Positions 10,162-19,915 of a stretch of 64,000 nucleotides of DNA are shown here, one piece after another (within the stretch, counting starts at the first letter, position 1; the number at the start of each line of letters is the position of its first letter). Origin of the DNA: Guillardia theta CCMP2712 (taxonomy: Eukaryota > Cryptophyceae > Pyrenomonadales > Geminigeraceae); the NCBI RefSeq assembly GCF_000315625.1, contig NW_005434666.1:1119537-1183536 (forward strand). Reading direction: 5' to 3'. The notes beneath the pieces are model-generated. The model was not told where the DNA came from, did not search any database, and was given only the letters and a program-made list of their open reading frames with translations. Position numbers and translations under genes: made by a program.

Positions 10162-11790
10162 ATGCAGTCTGCATTGTTTCCATTATTTGCAGCGTGTGTT
10201 GTGTACTTATTCCCCTTGCCATCTTGTGCCATCTCAAAATCTGCATTCGGCAATCTTCCTCCGGCAACAGTTTCACGATTTGTACCTGAAACAAGTCAGA
10301 CATGGAGAGGAAATGATGCTCTGCGCTTTTCCTCCACGTACGCGCAAGGCACAACAGTGCGAGGATTTCTATGCTCGGATTTTGTGCAAGTGGGGCCCTA
10401 TGGATCCTTTTCTCCTTTTTGCTGTGTGACCTCTGTGTCGGGCATGTTTGACGGTTCAGGAATTGCTGGTTTCGCTCCTCCTCCGAAGAAAGATCCCAAC
10501 TCACAGTTCCCTCCTCTTCCTCCTCTCTTCATCAGCCTGGCAAACATCACGGGTCAAGACAGCAGCGCCAGGGATCGCCCTGTTCCAAAACCTGTCTTCT
10601 CATTTCTATCATCTCCTGATGCAGCTGAGCTGCAGTTGGGAGGGTATGACGAGACTTCTGTGTCAGGAAGGATGAGATACATTAGCTCACTTTCGAGGTT
10701 TGCATACGTGGTTCCCATACAGTCCATGTCGATAGGAAATACTCCCATTCTTATCAAGAACAGCAACGAGCAGCTGGCAAAAAAGTTTCAAGCTGGTGCA
10801 ATATTGGATAGCGGCACAAGTTGTATTTGCCTCCCTGACAATGACATGCACGGCTATGCTAAACAATCACCATACAAGAATTTCAAGGATTCATGGCAGA
10901 AAGAAAGTGGAGCTGACATCGAGATCGTTATGGGAACAGGAAGTAAGACTTTTAGTGTGATGATTCCTTCAAGTGTGTGGCTGCCTGGTATGCAGGAGGT
11001 TCAGGGTTGCCTGATGAAAGATTGTCCTAACGATAAAATTATCCTCGGCGACTGGCTGTTTCAGTCGTGGCTCGTGCTCTTTGACTTGGGGCCAACGGCT
11101 TCTGGGAGGACACCACGGATAGGCCTGGCTCCTAGGAAAGATGATTACAATGTGGGTAAGAAGTACTTTCTGCATGAACACTCGTCCGGGGTAACAAAAG
11201 TGGCGATGAAGCGAGAGAAAGTGACGAAACGGTACAACACTCCTGACCTGCCAGGATACTCAGCATCAAAGGAAGAAGTTCCAGATGTCAAGCTCTCTAT
11301 CGTTCGAGATCTGTATTATCTTCTCCCCGTAATGGTTGGACATCCAGCACAGCGCTTTGATGTGGTGTTCGACACTGGATCTTCCTTCTTTGGTCTAGTT
11401 ACTGCTCCTGCTGATTCTGAAGTGGTTCAAGAAGCACTCGTCAAGCTAGGTAAGAATGGCGACGGTAAGCTCAGCAAGCAGCTGCAACGAGAGGTGGATG
11501 AAGCTGAGAGCGTCAAGAAGAGACTTGATGCACAGGTGAGAACATGTCCCTGGTCCTCCGATGCTGAGAAAACATTTGCAGGACAATGGACCGCTGCGAG
11601 AGAGAAAAATGACTGGCCCTGGGCCAGGGATGGTGTGCTCTAGTTGTTGAGATGGAGTTACTCTTGACGTGAAACGCAGGTCGGGATGGGAGTGATCGGG
11701 CTGGTGTGGGGAGTGCTTGTGATCGGAGGCGTTTGTGCCGTCCAGATCGTCAGAAGGCGCCAGCGAAAAGGAGCTGGCGACTGGTTTTGA
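10162..11790 (+). CDS. Aspartyl protease (pepsin family A1) with permuted motif order and C-terminal membrane anchor
   Basis: Two exons, 10162-11535 and 11680-11790, join in phase (GT at 11536, CAG at 11677-11679) to give 494 residues. A signal peptide (MQSALFPLFAACVVYLF) is followed directly by the part of the pepsin N-lobe that normally comes after the first catalytic Asp: RFVPETSQTW, TTVRGFLCSDFVQVG, GIAGFAPP. The C-lobe follows with the second catalytic motif ILDSGTS near residue 215 and the closing ILGDWLFQSWLVLFDLG. Only then, near residue 390, comes the missing first strand and catalytic motif, YYLLPVMVGHPAQRFDVVFD then TGSSFF. After a short acidic/basic helix with GKNGDGKLS, the second exon encodes a membrane span (VIGLVWGVLVIGGVCAV) and a basic tail. 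This looks like a circular permutation of the pepsin fold; the alternative is a second protease domain cut short. Location would be the endomembrane system, lumen-facing. Confidence 0.85.
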
Positions 11791-12092
11791 ACAAACATAG
11801 ATTAGATTCTGTCAAGAGGGGTTGAAAATTGTTTCTAGATGATATAAACTGAAGAAACAAGGATCCAGATGACATAAACCGTAGAACAAATTATTAGGAT
11901 TGTCATGATAGGTTATTTTGTTTCTACATAAATGGTAGGGGCTTGTTGTTCAAATACTTTACAATCACTCAGATGATGATACACCTCACGCTTGCGGCTA
12001 AGAATAACAAAAGAATAGGAGGATGGCAAGTTGAGTCTTCGAGCTTGAAACGAGCGTGCCTTTCGTTCCCGGGCACCTTGTGGTGATTGTGC
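11791..12092. other. Convergent 3' region, no gene seen
   Basis: About 300 AT-rich bases between two stop codons of facing genes, with a duplicated stretch around agatgataaactgaagaaac and agatgacataaaccgtagaac (11836-11886). No gene is supported. Confidence 0.6.
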
Positions 12093-12566
12093 TTAGAAGT
12101 CCAAGATCTCGATCTCGAATTTCAGGTCTGCATTGGGAGGGATGAGGTTGCCTGCCCCGTTTGCTCCGTAAGCATAGTCAGCTGAGCAATGCAAGGTAGC
12201 AGTCTGGGCGATGGCTGCGTAAGGCCAGGGACAACGAAAACAAAAACAAACCTGTCCTTTACTCATCTGCTTGATGCCTTCATCCCAGCACTTGATAACT
12301 TCTCCTACTCCTGTACAACACGTGTAAGATTTGTCATGAGGCCAGACAGATACCCAAGGTGAAGATGAAGGGCTGATCCCTGTCCTTGGAAGAGTCAAAT
12401 TTCAATCCGTTGTCTGCTAGATATCCAGTGTAATGCACAGTGACGCTCTGTAAACAGCATCACAGAAGGAGTTCGACCAAATATCAAGCAAGATTAATCA
12501 AGAGTACCTTGCCAACAGAAGGAAAAGTTTTTCCATCTCCGGCATGCTTTGTTTCTATGGTGACCC
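12093..12566 (-). CDS. FKBP: FKBP12-like peptidyl-prolyl cis-trans isomerase
   Basis: Exons 12566-12508, 12447-12354, 12310-12252 and 12203-12093 join in phase, with introns of 43-60 bases. The product follows FKBP12 along its whole length: [43 protein letters not shown] and the final FEIEILDF. The residues lining the FK506 pocket (Tyr of HYTG, Phe-Asp of KFDSS, Arg of KDRD, Glu-Val-Ile and Trp of GEVIKCW, Tyr of YAYG, Phe near the end) are all present. It catalyses Xaa-Pro isomerisation in the cytosol. The first codons are not settled: ATG at 12624 followed by GAG and an intron would be natural, but this join is one base out of frame with the rest, so either another first exon exists or there is a sequencing slip. 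Confidence 0.93.
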
Positions 12567-13476
12567 CTGAGAATCTCAGTCAGAGTGTCTGGAAAAACTT
12601 TTGCCTACGAAGCCTCACCTCCATGTACAAGATTCACAAGAAAAAGATTTATGAGTAAATAGATGAATGAAACCCCTTGGCTGCAGTGCAATCTGGATAC
12701 AACCATGGTAAGTAGTCGAAAGGCAATGTCAACACTTGCAAAGTTCTATCCTCCTTCATCATATCGTGCAATGTTGAAGTTCAAACTGCATGCTCACTGT
12801 ATCACATGATCCTCCCAGTCTTCCTTACACTAATAAAAAATCTGGTTCATGTTGCTTTCTTCGCTTCATTTCTTCCACTGACCGCCTCCGCATTCCCTTC
12901 TCGCCGCTTCACCTGCCCATGGCGTCGTAGAACCTAAAGCAAGGCAACGGATACATAACGGTCAGATGTTCGTTACGTCTCTACAACTTTCAAGAGCTAA
13001 AAGAAACGTTTCAAAGTTTCCAAACAAGAACTTCAAAACTTTGACTCTTTTAAAACAAAGTTGCGATGTTCAAATTGGCGAGGTAGAACCTATCGAGTGG
13101 GGGTAGGGGTTATCCTGATAACCGGTACTGATTGGTAAATCAGAGGGTTCACACTCCAAGCAATCTGTTATTCAAGTAGGGTAGGTGGGTAGTAACGGAA
13201 CTTTGAAGGATTCAAACCGGAGGACCTTGGATCACCACCCGTGTCACAGAGGGATTTAGAGGGGTGAGGGGTGAGGGGTACTGCAGTAGATCGCGCGCGC
13301 TCGATGGCAAGCAAGTGAAGGAGGAGCAAGAGCAAGAGCAAGAGACGAAGGAAGAGAGAGGAAGATCAAGAAGTACTCGGCGAAGTACATATCCTACATT
13401 CCTGCGATATTTCAGCGTCATTCATTCCTTGTGAACAAAGTTTTTCGTGAACTCAAGTGTGAGAAAATCAAGAGCA
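12567..13476. promoter_or_regulatory. Divergent intergenic region between FKBP and MIS12-like genes
   Basis: About 900 bases between two genes transcribed apart. It carries gtttcaaagtttcc (13010 on), a gggggtaggggtt motif at 13099, a gtagggtaggtgggtag stretch at 13176 and a gaggggtgaggggtgagggg stretch at 13259. No gene was found. Confidence 0.4.
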
Positions 13477-14665
13477 ATGGCTCATCATCAGCACGACTCC
13501 GCGTCGGCAGCTTCAGGATGTCCTCCAAGTGCACCTGCTGGTGTCACTGTGAGTGAAGCTCAGGAAGGTACAGAAGCTGTTAAAATTTCCTGTTGCGACT
13601 TGACGTCATTGTACTTGTGTCTCATTGCTTCCAAGATGTACGAACGTTTCCGTGTTATATATCATGACATTCAAACTACAGAACTGCGAAGGAGTGAGAA
13701 GTTCTTTGCCTTTTCCCCGATTCGATTTGTGGACGATGTTTACAACTGCACCTCGCATTATCTGAAGGTATGAATGTCCAAAACTATCGATGACGAACTC
13801 ACCTCTTGCTCGCTCAGCACGGACTAGATCAAATGGAGAATGTTCTGCTGGAAGATCAAGAAACCAGAATATACTCTGATGATATCAAGAAGGGTGTAAC
13901 TAGTTTGCACAAGAAGCTTTTCCGCTCCTTGGACAGGAACATCGACAAATTCGAGCTGTACATCATTCGTAACATTCTGAAGATTCCGAAACATCTTGAT
14001 CTCTCGTCGGACAACAAGGAAATGAATTGGACAGGAGAGTCTGCTGCTGCAGGGGGATCAGTGGAGGATGAGCAGATGTTGGATGAGGTATTCTTTCTCC
14101 ATCGAAACCATCTGGATCTCTAAAGCATTTGTAGGAACTGAGGGAGCTACGCCGCAAAATTCATTCTGCTCAGTTTGTCAACAGAGCTATGAAAGGAAAG
14201 TTAAGCGAGATTGAGAAGCAACTGAAGGACTATCATCAAATCCAAGAAGCGTTCGATGAAATGGACCGCAGGGTCAGATCTTGAATGTCAACATTGGATG
14301 TCGCGTCTGACTGTGCATTAGGCCAAGGAAAGTGGAGTCGACACACACCTGGAAGCTGCTGTGCTCGACCTTCTCCAACATGATCCCGAACTGCGAGCCC
14401 TGGAGAAACAGTACGCTGCCGTTGAGACGGTGACTGAAAATCTCGCACTGCGCTCGACTCTAAAGCTCCACAAGTTGCAGAGTAAGGATAATGAGAACTG
14501 GGGAATGGTTGGGCCAAACATAGATACTTGTTTCACGGAAAACCGAGTCAAGGTATGCTGATTGTGTGGATTTTTGACTTCTGATTTGACAGTATTTGCT
14601 TTCAGATGGGTGGCCCGTCAACAAGAACTTTGAACCATCTGCGAGAGATCCTCACTGCCAAGTGA
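13477..14665 (+). CDS. MIS12: MIS12-like kinetochore protein
   Basis: Five exons (13477-13767, 13818-14087, 14135-14272, 14322-14552, 14606-14665) join with phase 0 throughout and encode 329 residues. The region FFAFSPIRFVDDVYNCTSHY through DQMENVLL, DIKKGVTSLHKKLF and NIDKFELYIIRNILKIPKHL matches the conserved N-terminal half of MIS12/Mtw1: an F.F.P motif, a helix, then a second helix ending in an IPxxL motif. A coiled-coil segment follows (ELRELRRKIHSAQFVNRAMK). MIS12 is a subunit of the MIND complex that links centromeric chromatin to the NDC80 complex. The 60 residues before the conserved part are an Ala/Ser/Pro-rich leader. Family assignment rests on pattern recognition, not on a profile search. 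Confidence 0.75.
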
Positions 14666-15046
14666 TTACTTTTCCTTCCTTGCTTGAAATATTCTAGAGA
14701 TAATCTACAACCCTGAACTTCAACAGTGTCAAACCTGCAAAGGCAAGAGGAATATTTTGGTTTGTCAACACTATTTGGTCGTTGGAGGGATGTTTGCAAT
14801 TAAATAAATAAATTGAGCCCAAGCTTCACTTTTAAGTCTCTTTGTGAAAGTTACAGCTCTCATTTCATCTTGCGCACTCATGGGTTCTTGTTGGAAAAGC
14901 GCAGGCCAGCAAAAATTTGGATTGAGTCAACAGGTCTTGGAGGTCACCGGGAGTCTCGACCGTTTCTCAACACTCGTTCCAACAAGGAGCTGTGCATATT
15001 CAGCCATTCTGAGTACATGTCAGCCATTCTGATGAAGATCGAGCAA
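14666..15046. other. Convergent 3' region, no gene seen
   Basis: About 380 bases between facing stops, with ctgagtacatgtcagccatt and cagccattct duplicated near 15001-15033. No gene supported. Confidence 0.55.
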
Positions 15047-17093
15047 TCATTCACCACTGGATTCCGTCTCGTAACGTTTCTCGTTTGATCGCAGTTGTTC
15101 TAGTTCTTGAAGCGTCAGCTTCAGCCTGTAGTGCATTCGTTGCTTTTCTTGCTCAAGCCTGGCAGCACAAGCATTCAAAGAGCGTTCTGTCTAAATGTTT
15201 CAAGCACCCTTGCTTCTCCTGGTTTACATACTGCACTTCGGTGCGCAAGGCATCTGCCAGTTCCTGCAACGACCTTCACGATGTGTACGTCTTTGGTCTC
15301 AACTTCTTACCTGATATTGTAATGCCTCGGATTGAGCGCTCCGAACGGCATCCTGCAGATCTGCAATTTTCTGACTCATACTGTTCACTGTTAGAGTGCT
15401 GATCGTGCGTGAAGAAAACGTACGCAGATTCTACTTTCTTTTTCTCCTCTTGCTCTCTTACATAGAACGCCTCATACTCCTGTAATCTGTAGACCTGAAG
15501 GACAAAAATGAGCTTCCGAACTAGCATAACTTTGCTTGTGCCTGTTTGTGAAGTTCAGAAACTTTTGCTTCATACTCCTTGACTTCTGATTTCCTTGCCT
15601 CAAGTTCTTTTTGCATCAAATCTACAGAAAATCTTACTAGTTCACTATCACAATGAGGATTTACCCATCTCATCGCACAAACGCATCTTTTGACTTTGGA
15701 CTCGTTCGAAATCACCGCGAAGGGAGTCAAAATTCCTTGTAAGATCATCATTTTCCCGCTCCGATCGAGTGAGTTGATCTGAAATCTCCTGTTTCGACCT
15801 GGAATTCTCTGTAAAGCTAGTCAAAGATCAATTGAACATGGTGACTTACAGGTTCAGACCGGAGTTTTCGATTCTGAGAATATTCACTTCTCGTTCCACA
15901 ACATTCAGTTTCCCCTCCAAATTCGTCATTTCTTTGTTTTGATTGTCAATCTTCTTGCATAATTGCGATCTTTCAAGTTCATTGGCATCGATAGTCTTCT
16001 GCAGATGATCGAGTTGCTGTAAACTTACTTGCAGTCGTGTGTTGCAATCAGATTTCTCTCTGTTTAGAAGCTCTCTTTCTTCAATCCATGAACGACGCGC
16101 ACTTTGGAGCTCTTCGTTTTGAATTTGAAGCCTATCTCTTTCTGCTCGATCTTCGAGCAGACTTTTCCTTTCCTCTTGCCATTGATCTGCAGCCTTTCGA
16201 TGAAGAACAGCATCGCACTGCAGCTGTTCAACAAGTTCTTTTTGGTGCTTGATCTCAGATTGAAGCGAAACAATTCTCTCTTCTATATTCAACTTCTCCT
16301 TCATCAATTCCATGTTCTCACTCTTCAAAGCTTTTTCATTCGTGACGTAGGAAGAAATTTCTTCCTCCAGCTCTTTTACTTTCTTCTGGAATTCTTCGCA
16401 GTCCTTTCTCAGCTTTACCTGGGAAGAAGAAGCGTGAGCAAGAAGCTCGGACACCTCAGGGTGACATGAGTATACCTCTGATTTCTCGATATTGAGCTTG
16501 TCTGCCTTGCAATGATCAAGTTGTTTTGCCAGAGACTCAGCCTGTCGCTGATATTCTTGCATCTTCTGAACCGCTGCATCACAGTCATGCTCAAGAGACT
16601 CCTTTTGGAGGAGCCAATGTTTCATCTCGTTGACGTGCTTCTGTTCGGACTCAAACAGCCTCTTGATTTCTTCGGCGGATGAAGCCAATATCGCTTGTAG
16701 AGTGCTCTTTTCCCTCTGTAGAAGATCTTTCTCCTGCATCAGCAGCCCGACCTCTTGAAACAGTTGCTCTTCTGACGCTTTTCTCACGGGATCTTGCACT
16801 GACGGCGATGCTGCCCAGTCAGACTTGTCTGCAAGCATTCCGCTCTTACTGAGCAGCTTCTGCCGCTCTGATGCCACAACAGCTCGTGCAGACTGGATGG
16901 ATCGGAGAGCATGCATTTCGTTGGCAGCAGCAGACTTGGTATCGTGCATGAAGCTGAGATCAGTGAGAGGGTGTTGATTTCTCGAGGATTTGAGCACTTG
17001 ATCGTGCCCGGACATGTTCTGCCATGTTTTCCTGCCCTGCAGTAGCAACGCTTCCTCCTCTTCCTCCTTCATTCTTCTGAGCGGCGACGCCAT
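15047..17093 (-). CDS. Long coiled-coil protein, unrecognised family
   Basis: ATG at 17093 opens a first exon of more than 400 codons (to about 15846). Smaller exons continue through about 15790-15530, 15520-15300, 15275-15210 and 15160-15047, ending at a TGA at 15047-15049. Residues after about 110 are almost unbroken heptads rich in Glu, Lys, Gln and Leu (for example EELQSARRSWIEEREL and LEGKLNVVEREVNILRIENS), and the last exons continue the same pattern (LEQEKQRMHYRLKLTLQELE). The first 100 residues are basic and Ser-rich, without a known domain. Such proteins often serve as centrosomal, basal body, Golgi or cytoskeletal spacers; nothing here chooses among these. It is divergently arranged with the MORN gene, sharing a 404-base upstream region. 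Internal exon borders below 15846 are approximate. Confidence 0.8.
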
Positions 17094-17497
17094 CCCTCGG
17101 TAACCTGGGCCGTCCTCTTAACCCCTCCCCCCTCCCCCCAACAAGTAATGGGAAAGAGGGGTGGTAAACGGAAGGTGCTGCCGTTGGCTGCGGGGTAAGA
17201 TGCCGGTAAGATGGAACCGGAACAATCTTTGCAGTGGTGAGGTAGGGAAGATACAATCTTTGCAAGTGGTGAGGAAAACGAATGGGAAAGCGAGAGGAGG
17301 AAGAAGAGCAGGAGCGAAGAGGAGAAATAGACGTTTGACAAGCATTGGCACACCGACATGTGACAAGGTTGGCAGGCGAAGGGATGTGAGTGACCTCTCA
17401 TGGTGACAGCGAGCGACATAAGACTCAATGGAAGCTCTGATTGACTCTTTCAGACTTGCGGCTACTCGATTTCAATCTCCATTGCCTTCCGCGTCAA
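17094..17497. promoter_or_regulatory. Shared upstream region of the coiled-coil and MORN genes
   Basis: 404 bases between two divergent start codons. It includes a C-run (cccctcccccctcccccc at 17123-17140) and a duplicated taagatgccggtaagatgg and acaatctttgcagtggtgagg word (17207-17273). A bidirectional promoter is inferred from the arrangement only. Confidence 0.4.
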
Positions 17498-19472
17498 ATG
17501 TCAAACTCAGCGCAAGACGACGCTGATCTTCCCTTGGAGTCTTTCAAGTCAAAACAAAAGATTGCCTACGCTAACGGAGATGTGTATGAAGGCTCCGTAG
17601 AAAGAGGCCTCCGCAGTGGTCGAGGAGTTCTGGTGTGTGAAGATGGGAGGAAGTATCGAGGTCAGTTCTATCAGGACCTGCCGCATGGGCAAGGGGAAGA
17701 GAGAACGAGCGACAACGCCGTCTACAGGGGTGAATTTCGAAATGGCCACAGAGATGGAACAGGGACAGAGATGAACGAGCAGGGACACGAATACAGCGGT
17801 GAATGGAAAGATGGGATGAGGCATGGTTCAGGAGATTATTTCCAGGACGGCTTGTACTATCAAGGAGAGTGGAAGGAGGGGAACAGGTGACACTCTTCGT
17901 TGAATCTTGAAATGGATGTGACGACATGCAGGCATGGTTACGGTGTTTGTATGTTCCAGAACGGGGATCTCTATGAAGGAGAGTTTGTAGCGGATTTGAT
18001 GGAAGGCAGCGGGTGTATGGTGATGGCGAATGGCAGCAGATATGACGGTGTCTGGAGTGAGCAACTTGAAGTAGGTGCGGTATCATTCATTGACTATTGC
18101 TTCGTAGAGGCGGGAAAGATGTCAGGCAAAGGCAAGATGATTTATTCCAACGGAGATGTTTATGAAGGGCTCTGGAGTGATGGCAAGCGAGAAGGGCAAG
18201 GAAGTTATTTCTCAGCGGCTACTGAATCTGAGTACGTGGGTGAATTCAAGAAGGGCAAACGACATGGCTATGGGAAGCAGCAGTACGTTGTAGCAGCATG
18301 GAGTAACGTCAAGACCTCGCACATACCTTACAAAACATCTCTGAGTGAAACATACGAAGGAGAATGGAGCAGCGGTAGGAAGAATGGATTCGGACGCATC
18401 ATGGTGAAGTCAAGAAAGGTTTTTGAAGGTCAATTCTCAGGTGATAGCAAGCATGGCGAGGGCATTGAGTTTCTTGACGATGGTACTTGCCTTGTGTTCA
18501 GCGATTGTGCCTGACATGCTTGGACGGCAGGCTCTACGTTCAAGAGCTTGTGGAAGGATGGAGTCAGCCAGGGGAAAGGAATCCTCAGGCTCAGTGATGG
18601 GACGTGCGTGCGAGGATACTGGGAGGGGGAACATTTCAGAGAGGCCGCGCAGGAGAAGTTCATTCCGCGTGAGGAGATGAAGGAAGCTGAGGAAGCTGAC
18701 GGCCTCATTGAATTCTTCGAGCGCGGGAAGCAGCGAATCTTGAAAGGTAATCAGCAGCCAGAAGTAGATGCAGGAGTTGCGAAGGCTCCAGACACTCTCA
18801 ACATGTCAGGGGCCCAGGCTGTCTTGCATGATCGAGCGCTGTTGTCGAGCATGGGAGGGTTGCATGACATCGAGGAAGTGGATGAGGACCAGATGGTTGA
18901 CTCAGGCAGTCACGGGCCCACCCCCATCCCCAGCAACAACCCTCGCTTGCAGGGGCGAGCGAGCTCTAAGAGCTCTCCCTACTCTCCCCTGCCTGTAGCA
19001 GAGGCGAAGTCCAGCTCCACTGCGCCGACCTTTCACGAGGATGTCGTGGACATTGCCAAGCGTTTGGATGTATCCCTTGTTCTCAGCTCCATCAGTCTTT
19101 CGCTCATTATGCCGCAGGTTCGCATACGAGGGACGTACGACGAGGAAGGCAACTACCTTCCTCCTGTTTCCATGGAGACCCTTCGAGAGTGGAACGTGGC
19201 TAACTTGGAGTATACCAGCAAGCGTGAGGAGCTCAAGGAGAAGGTGATTGTTCCCCGGTTGCTCTTTTCTTCAATCGATGACACTGTCCTTCAGGGAATA
19301 AGGGCACCTGATCTCTCTGGAGAGACTTGGCGAGGATCATTTCAGCAGGATAAAGCCAACCTCAGCCTTTCAGGTGCTCCCTCTCTTTCTCCTCTCTCCC
19401 TCTCGCTCGTGCTCAGTCAGTCAGTCAGTCAGTCAGTCAGTCAGTCAGTCAGTCAGTTTGTCTGTCTGTCTA

Positions 19473-19510
<38 letters not shown>

Positions 19511-19755
19511 AGTATGTCTGTCACAAACACTCTTTCTCTTACACACACACTTTCTCCATTACTCTCCCTCTGTCTCTCTCTCACTCACTTTGTTCTTTGC
19601 GGAATGTCACTAAATTAGCTTATGTCACTAAATTAGCTTATGTCACTAAATTAGCTTATGTCACTAAATTAGCTTATGTCACCTCAGGTGCACTCAAAGC
19701 TGCTGCTGGTGAATTTTCGTTTGAGAGGTGGAGGCAAGAGCGAGGGTTAACGTAA
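17498..19755 (+). CDS. MORN-repeat protein
   Basis: Exons 17498-17886, 17932-18482, 18531-19373 and 19688-19755 join in phase. About a dozen MORN units of 22-24 residues fill the first 380 residues, for example YANGDVYEGSVERGLRSGRG, YRGEFRNGHRDGTG, YSGEWKDGMRHGSG and YEGLWSDGKREGQG. The C-terminal 280 residues are acidic and Ser/Pro-rich and end in a predicted helical stretch. MORN proteins bind lipids or organise membrane-cytoskeleton contacts, flagellar structures or phosphoinositide kinases; here no catalytic domain is fused. A 48-base piece near 19070-19117 starts with GT, ends in AG and keeps frame, so it may be an additional intron. The last intron (19374-19687) is swollen by microsatellites, and the stop codon lies inside the first copy of a 31-bp tandem repeat. 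Confidence 0.88.
19413..19510. repeat. Compound microsatellite (CAGT)n then (TGTC)n
   Basis: About 11 copies of cagt followed by about 13 copies of tgtc, inside the last intron of the MORN gene. Confidence 0.97.
19605..19682. repeat. 18-bp tandem repeat, four copies
   Basis: Four perfect copies of tgtcactaaattagctta followed by a partial fifth, directly before the splice acceptor CCTCAG of the last MORN exon. Confidence 0.97.
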
Positions 19756-19865
19756 AATGTGCTGAAATGAATGAGGGTTAACGTAAAATGTGCTGAAATG
19801 AATGAGGGTTAACGTAAAATGTGCTGAAAGGAATGAGGGACAACGTAAAACTTGCTGAAATGAAT
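19742..19865. repeat. 31-bp tandem repeat, four copies
   Basis: Four copies of a unit beginning gagggttaacgtaaaatgtg; copies 1 and 2 are identical, 3 and 4 diverge slightly. The first copy supplies the TAA stop codon (19753-19755) of the MORN gene, and the array spans the gap between two convergent genes. Confidence 0.95.
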
Positions 19866-19915
19866 CAGGGGCTTCGACTCGTTGGCTTTTATTCAAGCTT
19901 GATTCCTCGTCCTGC

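Noticed and set aside
19374-19618. A continuation of the MORN frame through (CAGT)n and (TGTC)n giving Ser-Val-Gln and Cys-Leu-Ser runs.
   Set aside because: A donor (GT at 19374) and an acceptor before 19688 remove it in phase; the microsatellite is intronic.
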